Assembly (NCBI GenBank): GCA_002336405.1
Contig: DDEJ01000063.1
Location: 2,957-25,364, forward strand
Length of the DNA: 22,408 nucleotides
From: Rhodobacteraceae bacterium UBA1957
GTDB taxonomy: Bacteria > Pseudomonadota > Alphaproteobacteria > Rhodobacterales > Rhodobacteraceae
Reading direction: 5' to 3'
The position numbers and the translations under genes were made by a program. Every line of letters begins with the position of its first letter. The stretch's first letter is position 1. The notes under the pieces were generated by a model. The model was not told the DNA's origin and ran no database searches. It saw only the letters and a program-made list of their open reading frames with translations. This document shows, one piece after another, positions 1-7,992 of this stretch.

Positions 1-366
1 GCTTTTTTGTGTCAGACGCTCAAGAAACGCAGCGATTTTCTTGCCGCTGCTCAGGCTGCTCGACAATCCACTAAATCGATGACCGTTCAAGCCCGAAACC
101 GCAACGATGAACGGGGCGACATCCGGGTTGGCTTCACCTGTTCCAAAAAGGTTGGCAACGCAGTGGCGCGAAATCGCGCCAAAAGACGTTTGCGCGCGGT
201 TGCGCGCCTACTTTTGCCACTCCATGGCAAGGCAGGATATGATTATGTGCTGATCGGGCGCCCGAATCTCACCGCCAGCCGACCCTATACCCAGCTTGCA
301 CAGGATTTTCAGACCGCTTTAGCGCGTCTGCACACACCCCGCCCGCCATCACCAGACCACACATGA
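1..366 (+). CDS. rnpA: Ribonuclease P protein component, 5' end cut by window edge
   Basis: This is the small protein subunit of RNase P, which binds the catalytic RNA and helps remove 5' leaders from precursor tRNAs. The family signature is visible: a KKRSDFL stretch near the N-terminus, then the basic RNR-type region containing FTCSKKVGNAVARNRAKRR, which contacts the RNA. The frame is open to base 1. A TTG at base 7 could serve as a start, but related proteins have extra residues before the KKR segment, so the true start is probably upstream of the window. The stop overlaps the yidD start in an ATGA arrangement, which suggests coupled translation. The rpmH-rnpA-yidD-yidC order is widely conserved near bacterial replication origins, though no origin is visible here. 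The identification is firm and only the start is uncertain. Confidence 0.93.
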   Translation, partial: AFLCQTLKKRSDFLAAAQAARQSTKSMTVQARNRNDERGDIRVGFTCSKKVGNAVARNRAKRRLRAVARLLLPLHGKAGYDYVLIGRPNLTASRPYTQLAQDFQTALARLHTPRPPSPDHT

Positions 367-623
367 CGGTATTGGCACAAATTCTTGCGGCACCCGTGCG
401 CGCCTATCGTTTGATCTTTTCGCCGTGGGTCGGGCATAATTGCCGCTATCAACCCACCTGCTCTGCGTATGCTCTGGAAGCGCTGCAAACCCATGGCGGG
501 CTCAAGGGCGGGTGGCTGACGCTGCGGCGTATCGCCCGGTGCCAGCCCTTTGGAAGTGCCGGCTATGATCCGGTTCCACCCGTCAAGCGGGCAGAACAAT
601 CCAAAACTGGCCATAATAGATGA
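363..623 (+). CDS. yidD: YidD family membrane protein insertion efficiency factor
   Basis: This small protein of 86 residues is peripheral to the inner membrane and assists YidC-dependent insertion. Family hallmarks are visible: an amphipathic N-terminus followed by YRLIFSPWVGHNCRYQPTCSAYALEAL, which carries the conserved cysteine pair and the P-T-CS-Y motif, then a G-G-lysine-tryptophan-like turn and an R-x-x-RC-P-F/G-x-GYDPVP segment. The start codon overlaps the rnpA stop by four bases, so it is probably translated with rnpA. In many genomes yidC follows directly, but here ttcA lies between them. The length matches the family. Confidence 0.95.
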   Translation: MTVLAQILAAPVRAYRLIFSPWVGHNCRYQPTCSAYALEALQTHGGLKGGWLTLRRIARCQPFGSAGYDPVPPVKRAEQSKTGHNR

Positions 624-702
624 CAAACATACGCTATTGTTTGCTCAAAGGCGCCGCTGAAATGACTTTCCTCGCACACCCTTGTTTGGCATAAGCCGCA
701 CC

Positions 703-1536
703 ATGTTAGATCACAAAAACGACATTCACCCGCTGTTTAACGGGGCGCCAAGATCGACCGAATTCAAAAAGCTGCGCAAGCGGTTGGTGCAGCAAACCTG
801 CGAGGCGCTCACGCAGTACGGGATGATCGAACCTGGTGCGCGCTGGCTGGTCTGTCTGTCAGGCGGCAAAGACAGTTATACTCTGCTGGCCGTTCTGCAT
901 GAATTGAAATGGCGCGGCTTGTTGCCTGTCGATCTGCTGGCCTGCAACCTCGATCAGGGCCAGCCTGGGTTTCCCGCCACGGTATTGCCAGAATTTCTAA
1001 AGACGCACGGGGTGGCACACCGTATCGAATACCAAGACACCTATTCCATTGTAATGGACAAGATACCCGCAGGGCGCACCATGTGCGCGCTGTGCTCAAG
1101 GTTGCGCCGTGGCAACCTGTACCGCATTGCCCGTGAAGAAAGCTGCTCGGCCGTGGTGCTGGGCCATCACCGCGACGATATTCTTGAGACTTTTTTTATG
1201 AACCTGTTCCACGGTGGCAGACTGGCAACAATGCCGCCGAAGCTGGTGAATGAACAGGGCGATTTATTCGTTTACCGGCCTTTGGCCCATGTGGCGGAGG
1301 CCGATTGCGAAAAATTTGCCACGGCCATGCAATATCCAATCATTCCCTGCGACTTATGCGGCTCGCAAGACGGGTTGCAACGCCAGCAGGTGAAACAATT
1401 GCTGGATGAATGGGAACGCAATTCGCCCGGCCGCCGGCAAGTGATCTTTCGGGCATTGACCACGGCGCGCCCATCGCATTTGCTGGACCCCGAGCTGTTC
1501 GACTTTAAGGCACTGGTGCGCGATATCCCCTCTTAG
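703..1536 (+). CDS. ttcA: tRNA 2-thiocytidine(32) synthetase TtcA
   Basis: TtcA is an ATP-dependent iron-sulfur enzyme that thiolates cytidine 32 in certain tRNAs. With the ATG at 703 the protein has 277 residues. The PP-loop SGGKDS sits at residues 53-58 and binds ATP. Two CxxC pairs are present, C128/C131 (in MCALC) and C216/C219 (in PCDLCGSQ). The cysteines of this family supply the cluster ligands. GHHRDD near residue 154 is another family block. The frame stays open to a TTG at 682, but the ATG gives the usual N-terminus (about 10-20 residues before a FKKLRKRL segment). No strong Shine-Dalgarno sequence precedes it. It lies between yidD and yidC, with 79 bases before it and about 207 after it, so it may be transcribed separately from yidC. 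Confidence 0.95.
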   Translation: MLDHKNDIHPLFNGAPRSTEFKKLRKRLVQQTCEALTQYGMIEPGARWLVCLSGGKDSYTLLAVLHELKWRGLLPVDLLACNLDQGQPGFPATVLPEFLKTHGVAHRIEYQDTYSIVMDKIPAGRTMCALCSRLRRGNLYRIAREESCSAVVLGHHRDDILETFFMNLFHGGRLATMPPKLVNEQGDLFVYRPLAHVAEADCEKFATAMQYPIIPCDLCGSQDGLQRQQVKQLLDEWERNSPGRRQVIFRALTTARPSHLLDPELFDFKALVRDIPS

Positions 1537-1667
1537 GAAAAAAAGTCGCCCCGACGTTCAAACCGGGTTTCGCGTCCGCCTAGTCATCAATCCGTGGTCT
1601 GCTCCACCAAAGATCACAGTTTCCCAATAATATTACACGTATAAGGCGAGCAAAGGCCCTCCCTATG

Positions 1668-1673
1668 TATAAT
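1668..1673 (+). promoter_or_regulatory. Possible -10 element upstream of yidC
   Basis: A perfect TATAAT hexamer lies about 70 bases before the yidC start, in the 207-base gap after ttcA. I see no good -35 hexamer at 16-18 bases upstream, so this is only a candidate. It would explain expression of yidC and its followers apart from rnpA-yidD. Confidence 0.25.
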
Positions 1674-1743
1674 CTCCTTGACCTTTTGCGCCACACTCTG
1701 TTGAACGCAGGCTTGAGACATTCATCGTAGGTGGCAGCACTAA

Positions 1744-3534
1744 ATGGACGACCAAAACAAAAACCTCATTCTTGCAACAGCTCTTAGTCTTGTCGTGCTC
1801 ATCGGTTGGTTTGCGCTGTTCCCCCCCCCTGCCCCGTCCGTTACAGCCCCCAACGCCGAAGCGGTCTCGACCGACGCAGCGGTGCCAAGTGCCACCGAAA
1901 GCATCAGCAGCACCGCACCACAAGCGGTGATTGAAGGTGCCGATGCTCCACGGGTCGAAATCAGAACTGACCGGATTGAAGGCGCAATCTCGCTGCAGGG
2001 CGGTCGTATTGATCAGTTGGCCTTTAAAGATTACCGCGAAACGCTGGATGAGGGCGCAGACATTGTGACGCTGCTGTCCCCCTATGACGGGGAAACCGGA
2101 TATTATGCGCTTTATGGCTGGCGCCCCGGTGGCGGCATGACCTTGGAACAAGTGCCCGGTCCAAACACCCTGTGGACGCTGGAATTCGGTCGCACTCTGA
2201 CGCCAAGCTCCCCAATTGGATTGGTCTGGGACAACAACAACGGCGTAACGTTCCGCCGGCAGATCGAAATTGACGACAACTATCTGTTCAGCATCACACA
2301 ATCAGCCAAAAATAACGGCGCTGGCGCTGCGGTAATTCAGCCCTATGGCACCTTGGCCCGGCATGGCGAACCGAAAGGTTTAATGAACTTCTTTATTCTG
2401 CATGAGGGCGTTGTCGCGATGGCGGACGGCGAACTTGCAGAAATTGACTATAGCGACATGGTCGATTTTCCATATCTTGACAACGAAGTGGCCCGCGCCG
2501 AAGTGACCCAAGTTGCCGAAAGTGGTTGGATTGGCTTTACCGATCATTTCTGGATGACCACGCTGGTTCCCACGGCCGGCTCGCCGTTTAAATCTGTCTC
2601 TAAATATGACGAGCGACGAAACTTGTATCAAACCGAGGCTGTGCTACCCACCGAGACAGTTGCCCCGGGCCAGACAGTCACCGTGAAAACACAATTATTT
2701 GTTGGTGCAAAAGAATGGGACACCATCCGCGATTATGAAGCGCAGGGCGTCTCTGGGTTTCTGAACAGCATTGACTGGGGTTGGTTCTTTTTCCTTACCA
2801 AACCAATATTTGCAGTGCTGTTCTGGCTCAATGGGTTGATCGATAATATGGGTTGGTCGATTATTGTTCTGACCTTGCTAATCAAAGCGGTTCTGTTTCC
2901 GCTAGCATATAAATCCTATGTCTCAATGGCGAAGATGAAAGAACTTCAGCCCGAAATGGAAAAGATCAAAGAGCGCACTGGCGATGACCGCCAAAAGCTC
3001 CAACAGGAAATGATGGCACTCTACAAGAAAGAAAAGGTCAACCCTGCCTCGGGGTGTTTGCCGATCTTGTTGCAAATCCCGATCTTTTTCTCGCTGTATA
3101 AAGTTATTTTTGTGACTTTAGAATTGCGCCACGCGCCCTGGATTGGCTGGATTACAGATTTATCCGCGCCAGATCCCTCTTCCATTCTCAACCTGTTTGG
3201 GTTGCTGCCCTACGCCGTGCCAGACCTAGGCATGCTCTCGATTATTTCACTGGGTATTCTGCCGATCCTGCTGGGAATATCCATGTGGGTGCAGCAAAAA
3301 CTCAACCCCGCACCAACAGATCCAACACAAGCGATGATCTTTGCCTGGATGCCTTGGGTGTTCATGTTCATGCTGGGTACGTTTGCAAGCGGTCTGGTGG
3401 TCTATTGGATCGCCAACAACACCATTACCTTTACCCAGCAATACCTGATCATGCGCTCGCAGGGATATAAGCCGGATGTGTTCGGCAATATGTTTTCTGG
3501 CTTCAAGAAAAAGATTACACCGGATAAAAAATGA
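1744..3534 (+). CDS. yidC: Membrane protein insertase YidC
   Basis: YidC inserts inner-membrane proteins, alone or with SecYEG. The 596-residue length fits the Gram-negative form. An N-terminal membrane segment (about residues 7-27) is followed by a Pro/Ala/Ser-rich linker, a large periplasmic domain (about 65-340), and the conserved five-helix insertase core from about residue 355. In the first core helix the functional basic residue is a lysine (K381, in LLIKAVLFPL) instead of the arginine of E. coli, which I believe is common in alphaproteobacteria. A cytoplasmic helical hairpin follows (MAKMKELQPEMEK onward), then GCLPILLQIPIFFSLY and the terminal WMPWVFMFMLGTF and GLVVYWIANN helices. The tail is lysine-rich. 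A run of nine Cs lies just after the first membrane segment. The stop overlaps the next start. An AGGTGG-like ribosome site precedes the ATG. Confidence 0.97.
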   Translation: MDDQNKNLILATALSLVVLIGWFALFPPPAPSVTAPNAEAVSTDAAVPSATESISSTAPQAVIEGADAPRVEIRTDRIEGAISLQGGRIDQLAFKDYRETLDEGADIVTLLSPYDGETGYYALYGWRPGGGMTLEQVPGPNTLWTLEFGRTLTPSSPIGLVWDNNNGVTFRRQIEIDDNYLFSITQSAKNNGAGAAVIQPYGTLARHGEPKGLMNFFILHEGVVAMADGELAEIDYSDMVDFPYLDNEVARAEVTQVAESGWIGFTDHFWMTTLVPTAGSPFKSVSKYDERRNLYQTEAVLPTETVAPGQTVTVKTQLFVGAKEWDTIRDYEAQGVSGFLNSIDWGWFFFLTKPIFAVLFWLNGLIDNMGWSIIVLTLLIKAVLFPLAYKSYVSMAKMKELQPEMEKIKERTGDDRQKLQQEMMALYKKEKVNPASGCLPILLQIPIFFSLYKVIFVTLELRHAPWIGWITDLSAPDPSSILNLFGLLPYAVPDLGMLSIISLGILPILLGISMWVQQKLNPAPTDPTQAMIFAWMPWVFMFMLGTFASGLVVYWIANNTITFTQQYLIMRSQGYKPDVFGNMFSGFKKKITPDKK

Positions 3535-4274
3535 TGGCAAAGATTACCGAAATCTGGCGACATCCGATTAAATCACACGGCCGTGAAGCGGTCAGAGCTG
3601 CGGCCCTCAGCGTGGCGCAAACCCTGCCTTGGGATCGTCAATGGGCAGTTGTCCATGACGCGTCAGATGTCGACGGCAGCACTTGGGCGCCATGTCAAAA
3701 TTTCAGCCGGTCGTCGAAAGCGCCTGCGTTGATGGCGATCACCTGTGAGTTGGATGAGGCCCGTGAGACGCTGACACTGCATCATCCCGATCGCCCTGAC
3801 TTCACATTCCAGCCGGACCACGATAGCGCGGCATTTGTCGACTGGGTCACCCCGCTGATGCCCGCCAATCGCGCGCAATCGACCCGCCTTGTCCGTGCGC
3901 AACAGCGTGGCATGACCGACAGCGACTATCCATCAATTAGCCTATGCAATATGGCCTCGCATCGCGCCGTATCGCAAAAACTGGGTCGCGATCTGTCGAT
4001 CCACCGCTGGCGTGGCAATATCTGGCTTGATGGCTTGGCCCCTTGGGAAGAATTTGACTGGATTGGTAAACATATTCGCCTTGGCACGGCAGTGCTTGAG
4101 GTTAAAGAGCGGGTTGTGCGCTGTATGGCAACCACAGCCAACCCGAGAACAGGCCTGCGCGATGCGGATACTCTGGGTGTTTTAAAGACCTGGGGGCATC
4201 AGGAATTTAACGTCTATGCGGCTGTGGTTGAAAGCGGTCATGTTGCGGTTGATGACAGCGCTGAACTGATATGA
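3531..4274 (+). CDS. MOSC domain-containing protein
   Basis: This 247-residue protein has an N-terminal MOSC beta-barrel part (EIWRHPIKS-H-G) and a C-terminal MOSC domain. MOSC proteins bind molybdenum cofactor or use a conserved cysteine in sulfur or metal transfer (YcbX and mARC relatives). The motif RVVRCMATTANPRTGLRD holds the candidate ligand cysteine C198 and matches the usual RC-x-AT-x-x-NP-x-TG pattern. The substrate cannot be told from sequence. Two in-frame ATGs (3531 and 3534) overlap or abut the yidC stop, and the gene's own stop overlaps the engB start by four bases, so it sits in a coupled yidC-MOSC-engB unit. The family call is secure, the function is not. Confidence 0.88.
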   Translation: MMAKITEIWRHPIKSHGREAVRAAALSVAQTLPWDRQWAVVHDASDVDGSTWAPCQNFSRSSKAPALMAITCELDEARETLTLHHPDRPDFTFQPDHDSAAFVDWVTPLMPANRAQSTRLVRAQQRGMTDSDYPSISLCNMASHRAVSQKLGRDLSIHRWRGNIWLDGLAPWEEFDWIGKHIRLGTAVLEVKERVVRCMATTANPRTGLRDADTLGVLKTWGHQEFNVYAAVVESGHVAVDDSAELI

Positions 4275-4924
4275 AACAGCTTTCTTTTCCAGAGACCGAA
4301 GTCCCCGACGCCCACACCACAGAACAGGGCAGGATGCTGTTTGCGGGCGGCACAGATTTTCTCAAGGGAGTTGTCGCAATGTCGGGCCTGCCGCCTGCGG
4401 ACAGGCTTGAGATATGCTTTGCAGGCCGCTCAAACGTTGGCAAGTCCAGCCTGATCAACGCCGTCACCGGACGCAAGGCGCTGGCGCGGGCGTCAAACAC
4501 CCCCGGCCGGACCCAAGAGATCAATTTTTTCACCGCCGGCGAAAGCCATTATCTGGTAGATCTACCCGGCTATGGATATGCCAATGCGCCCATTAATGTA
4601 GTGGAAAAATGGCAACGACTGCTGAAACAATATCTTTCAGGGCGACAATCTCTGCGCCGGGCCTTTGTTCTGATCGACATGCGACACGGCGTCAAACCTG
4701 TTGATGAAGAAATCCTCAGCCTGCTAGACAGCGCTGCAGTTCCGTTTCAATGCGTAATGACCAAAACTGATAAAATAAAAGATATCGACCGTGAAAAAAC
4801 TCTGGCACAGGTGCGCCAAGCCCTATCAAAACATCCCGCGGCCTTTCCAGAGATTGTCCTGACATCATCTGAAAAGGGCACCGGTATCGCGACCTTGCGC
4901 GCGATCATTGCGACATTGATCTGA
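4271..4924 (+). CDS. engB: Ribosome biogenesis GTP-binding protein EngB (YihA/YsxC)
   Basis: This is a 217-residue GTPase of the TrmE-Era-EngA-EngB group, needed for large ribosomal subunit assembly and cell division in model bacteria. The G motifs are clear: G1 GRSNVGKS at 52-59, the G2 threonine within NTPGRTQ, G3 DLPG at 97-100, and G4 TKTD at 164-167. A TSSEKGTG segment near the C-terminus fits G5. The YGYANAP sequence after G3 is typical of EngB. It starts inside the MOSC stop (ATGA overlap), so translation is probably coupled. Confidence 0.96.
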   Translation: MKQLSFPETEVPDAHTTEQGRMLFAGGTDFLKGVVAMSGLPPADRLEICFAGRSNVGKSSLINAVTGRKALARASNTPGRTQEINFFTAGESHYLVDLPGYGYANAPINVVEKWQRLLKQYLSGRQSLRRAFVLIDMRHGVKPVDEEILSLLDSAAVPFQCVMTKTDKIKDIDREKTLAQVRQALSKHPAAFPEIVLTSSEKGTGIATLRAIIATLI

Positions 4925-4978
4925 TCGCGAATACAGCAAAACCTTGCAGGCGTGAGCAAAATCTTTGATAACGCCCCC

Positions 4979-4984
4979 AGAGGG
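4979..4984 (+). promoter_or_regulatory. Ribosome binding site that decides the argB start
   Basis: AGAGGG lies seven bases before the GTG at 4992. The in-frame TTG at 4965 and ATG at 5007 have no equally placed purine-rich site, so this favours the GTG start for argB. Confidence 0.6.
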
Positions 4985-4991
4985 ATCAAAC

Positions 4992-5855
4992 GTGAAGACA
5001 CAAAGCATGAACCGCGACTGGATTGCCACTGCAAGGACACTCTCTGAGGCTCTGCCCTATCTGCAGCGCTATGACGGGGCGATTGTTGTCATCAAGCTGG
5101 GTGGCCACGCAATGGGCAGTGACGCCGCCATGGAGACCTTCGCGCGTGATGTCGTACTGATGCGGCAGGTCGGGATCAATCCGGTCATTGTGCACGGTGG
5201 CGGGCCGATGATCAACGCGATGCTCGACAAGTTGCAAATCACGTCAGAATTTGTAAATGGCAAGCGGGTCACTGACGCCGAGACGATGGAAGTGGTCGAG
5301 ATGGTCCTGTCGGGACGGGTCAATAAACGGATTGTCCAAGCGATCAATGCTCAAGGAGGTCGGGCGGTTGGGCTGTCGGGAAAAGATGCCAATTTGCTGA
5401 TTTGCGACCAGACCGATGCGGCACTCGGCCTTGTTGGCACACCCGCCGAAGTCGACACCACCGTACTCAAAACCCTGTTTGAAAGCGATATGATCCCGGT
5501 AATTGCCCCGTTGGGCTCGGGTCGCCAAGGAGAGACCTTCAATATTAATGGCGACACGGTGGCCGGCTCGATTGCCGCCGCATTGACCGCTGACCGCCTG
5601 TTGCTTTTGACGGATGTCAGTGGCGTCAAAAATGCCGACGGCGAAGTGCTGACCGAATTAACCGCCGATAAGATCCGCACCTTAACCCGCGATGGTGTGA
5701 TTGCGGGCGGCATGATCCCCAAGACCGAAACAGCCCTTGCGGCGATTGACGGTGGGGTACGGGCCGTGGTCATTTTGGATGGCAGAGCCCCAAACGCCTG
5801 CCTGCTGGAACTGTTCACCGAACATGGTGCAGGCTCGCTGATCCGCGCCGATTGA
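4992..5855 (+). CDS. argB: Acetylglutamate kinase
   Basis: ArgB phosphorylates N-acetyl-L-glutamate, the second step of arginine synthesis, in the cytoplasm. From the GTG the protein has 287 residues, normal for the family. Amino-acid-kinase motifs are present: IKLGGHAMG with the phosphate-binding lysine K35, the glycine-rich VHGGGPMIN (67-75), the [16 protein letters not shown] nucleotide-site region, the [10 protein letters not shown] block, and [10 protein letters not shown] with the second active-site lysine. The N-terminal helix before the kinase fold (about residues 5-27) resembles that of arginine-sensitive hexameric enzymes, so feedback inhibition by arginine is plausible but not proven. 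It is 67 bases downstream of engB on the same strand. The start was chosen by the ribosome site at 4979-4984. Confidence 0.96.
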   Translation: MKTQSMNRDWIATARTLSEALPYLQRYDGAIVVIKLGGHAMGSDAAMETFARDVVLMRQVGINPVIVHGGGPMINAMLDKLQITSEFVNGKRVTDAETMEVVEMVLSGRVNKRIVQAINAQGGRAVGLSGKDANLLICDQTDAALGLVGTPAEVDTTVLKTLFESDMIPVIAPLGSGRQGETFNINGDTVAGSIAAALTADRLLLLTDVSGVKNADGEVLTELTADKIRTLTRDGVIAGGMIPKTETALAAIDGGVRAVVILDGRAPNACLLELFTEHGAGSLIRAD

Positions 5856-6041
5856 CGCCGCTCACGCTAAGGCTCCACTTGTGCCTGTGAAAAATCTGCC
5901 TATCGTCGGACCTATGCGGGATGAACCATCGATAGAAAAACAAGGATTTCAAGGCAAGACCACCTTGTCCGCAGATCTGACACGGCCCGTGACAGGATGC
6001 ATAGAGCTAAAAAGCGGCCCCAAGAGTCGCGATCAATCCGT

Positions 6042-6692
6042 ATGACTTACGACGATTTCGCCCGCGACGCACAGACGCTCAACCTCAACATTGTGGGCAT
6101 TTGTGAAGTTTTACCAGAGGACAACCTGCCGTCCAAATACAAGAGCCTTGTGCTCTTAGGGCCAGACGTCCAGACATTTTGGCCACATTTTATCAATCAG
6201 CTTGAGTATTTGGATGGGGGTCCAGACCCTTTGGATCGCTGGTCGGTGCGCATTATCAGCGGCTGGGCCGAGACGCTGAAGGCAAAGGCGGTTTACCCGT
6301 TTAATGGTCCACCATACCCGCCGTTCTATAACTGGGCTTTGCGCAGCGGGTCCTGCCACCGCTCACCATTGCACATGCTGGTTCACCAGCGGAATGGGCT
6401 GCTGTTGTCGCTGCGCGGCGCTCTGGCGGTCACAGAGCAGCTTGGACAAACCATCTTTGATGCCCCGCCCTGTGACAGCTGCCTTACAAAACCCTGCCTG
6501 CAGGCCTGTCCGGTATCCGCATTTGATGCGATCGGTTATGATGCGGACATGTGCCAGACCCATATCAGCACAAACGACAGTACCAACTGTCTGACTACAG
6601 GCTGTACCGCCCGTCACGCCTGCCCTATCAGCCAGCGCGCCGAACGCAGCGCTGCGCAATCAGCCTTTCATATGAGGGCCTTTTTGAAATGA
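6042..6692 (+). CDS. Ferredoxin-like protein with eight clustered cysteines
   Basis: This 216-residue soluble protein is probably an iron-sulfur electron carrier or reductase-like protein. The N-terminal half has no motif I recognise. In the C-terminal part, C144-x2-C147-x4-C152-x3-C156-P resembles a 4Fe-4S ferredoxin motif. C171, C183, C188 and C194-P could supply a second cluster. The arrangement recalls the ferredoxin-like part of epoxyqueuosine reductase (QueG), but the protein is too short and lacks the cobalamin domain, so I do not call it QueG. The frame is open to an ATG at 5997. The ATG at 6042 gives a cleaner N-terminus (MTYDDFARDAQ), with a weak ribosome site in either case. Its stop overlaps the following phosphatase start by four bases, implying co-expression. 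Confidence 0.75.
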   Translation: MTYDDFARDAQTLNLNIVGICEVLPEDNLPSKYKSLVLLGPDVQTFWPHFINQLEYLDGGPDPLDRWSVRIISGWAETLKAKAVYPFNGPPYPPFYNWALRSGSCHRSPLHMLVHQRNGLLLSLRGALAVTEQLGQTIFDAPPCDSCLTKPCLQACPVSAFDAIGYDADMCQTHISTNDSTNCLTTGCTARHACPISQRAERSAAQSAFHMRAFLK

Positions 6693-7180
6693 GCTTACGA
6701 CTGATCCTGATGCGACATGCCAAATCAGATTGGCACCTAGGCGTGCCGGACATCGACCGCCCCTTGAACAAGCGAGGGCGCCGGGCATCCACTGCCCTTG
6801 GGGCGTGGTTGCGGCACAACCAATACCTGCCAGACGAGATCATCAGTTCGACCGCCGCCCGCACGCTGGAAACCTGCGATCTGCTGAAACTGGGCACACA
6901 GCCGCGCACTTCGGGTAAACTATACCTCGCCAGTCACAATGCGATGCTGGACGTGCTGCGAACGGCCACGGGCCAGACGGTCTTGATGCTGGGCCATAAC
7001 CCGGGGATCTGCGCTTTTGCACAGGCGCTGCTGGCCAGCCCTCCGAACCACCTGCGCTTTGAGGATTACCCCAGCGGAGCCACCTTGATTGCCGGTTTCA
7101 AACAAACCGAATGGCTGCAAATAAAATGGGGCACGGGCCGGCCAAACGCCTTTGTGACACCCGCTGATTTAAGCGCTTGA
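6689..7180 (+). CDS. SixA-like phosphohistidine phosphatase (histidine phosphatase superfamily)
   Basis: This is a 163-residue protein of the branch of the histidine phosphatase superfamily that includes SixA, which removes phosphate from phosphohistidine. The RHG-type motif appears as LMRHAKSDW near the N-terminus (catalytic H10, preceded by R9). The second conserved block is STAARTLETCDLL. The third, MLGHNPGICAF, contains the second catalytic histidine. Short length and RHAKS instead of RHG favour SixA over phosphoglycerate mutase. The frame extends upstream inside the ferredoxin gene, but the ATG overlapping that gene's stop is the natural start. It converges with aapP, with only 29 bases between them. 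The physiological substrate is unknown. Confidence 0.85.
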   Translation: MSLRLILMRHAKSDWHLGVPDIDRPLNKRGRRASTALGAWLRHNQYLPDEIISSTAARTLETCDLLKLGTQPRTSGKLYLASHNAMLDVLRTATGQTVLMLGHNPGICAFAQALLASPPNHLRFEDYPSGATLIAGFKQTEWLQIKWGTGRPNAFVTPADLSA

Positions 7181-7209
7181 CCCGGCACTAGCACAGCGGA
7201 TTCGGTTGT

Positions 7210-7977
7210 TTAATGGCCCAGAATTTGGCTCAGAAACAATTGTGTCCGCGGATTTTGCGGATCATTAAAAAACGGCTCTGGAGCATTCTGTTCAACAATC
7301 TGGCCCTGATCCATAAAAATTACACGGTTGGCGACCTGACGGGCAAACCCCATCTCATGGGTCACACAGATCATCGTCATGCCTTCTTCGGCCAGCTCAA
7401 TCATCGTATCGAGCACCTCTTTGATCATTTCGGGATCAAGTGCCGAAGTCGGCTCGTCAAACAACATAATCCGCGGCTTCATGCACAATGAGCGGGCAAT
7501 GGCCACGCGTTGTTGCTGCCCCCCAGACAGTTGACCCGGATACTTATCGGCCTGTTCGGGTATCTTTACCTTTTCAAGAAAATGCATCGCAACTTCTTCG
7601 GCTTCTTTCTTGGGCGTATTGCGCACCCAGATCGGTGCAAGCGTGCAGTTTTCTAGGATACTCAAATGCGGAAACAGGTTGAAATGCTGGAAACACATCC
7701 CGACCTCAGAACGTATCTTATCAATATTTTTCAAATCCGAGGTCAATTCGATTCCGTCGACAATGATCTGGCCTTTCTGATGCTCTTCCAACGCATTAAT
7801 GCAGCGGATCAAGGTGGATTTTCCCGATCCCGAAGGCCCACAAACCACGATTCTTTCACCGCGGTTGACGGTTAAATCAATATCACGCAGCACGTGAAAC
7901 GACCCGAACCATTTGTTCATGTTTTGAATCTGGATGGCAATTTCGTCGGAAATTTCGAGGTGTACCTGTTCGGTCAT
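7210..7977 (-). CDS. aapP: Amino-acid ABC transporter ATP-binding protein (AapP/BztD type)
   Basis: This is the 255-residue ATPase of a polar amino-acid importer, acting on the cytoplasmic face of the inner membrane. Motifs: Walker [10 protein letters not shown] (47-55), Q-loop Q97 in [10 protein letters not shown], signature LSGGQQQR (150-157), Walker [15 protein letters not shown] (170-183), and switch histidine H207 in VTHEMG. The NKWFG-x-x-x-VL start is typical of the GlnQ/HisP/AapP group. It is the last gene of the aapJ-Q-M-P operon, 15 bases after aapM. Gene order, not the ATPase sequence itself, makes Aap/Bzt the best subgroup. Confidence 0.93.
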   Translation of the reverse strand: MTEQVHLEISDEIAIQIQNMNKWFGSFHVLRDIDLTVNRGERIVVCGPSGSGKSTLIRCINALEEHQKGQIIVDGIELTSDLKNIDKIRSEVGMCFQHFNLFPHLSILENCTLAPIWVRNTPKKEAEEVAMHFLEKVKIPEQADKYPGQLSGGQQQRVAIARSLCMKPRIMLFDEPTSALDPEMIKEVLDTMIELAEEGMTMICVTHEMGFARQVANRVIFMDQGQIVEQNAPEPFFNDPQNPRTQLFLSQILGH

Positions 7978-7992
7978 TTTTCCAGCCTTTTA

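Noticed and set aside
1537..1743. Terminator-like GTCG-CCC-CGAC next to an A-run after ttcA
   Set aside because: The stem is only four pairs, and its U-run would be on the minus strand, where no gene ends nearby.
1663..2301. 212-residue minus-strand open frame opposite yidC
   Set aside because: It is antisense to a clear, complete YidC, has no recognisable domain, and its length is explained by the codon pattern of yidC.
5856..6041. Small hairpins after argB (CTATCG/CGATAG, CAAGG/CCTTG, CACGGcCCGTG)
   Set aside because: All are short with no U-run, and similar stems occur by chance in such sequence.
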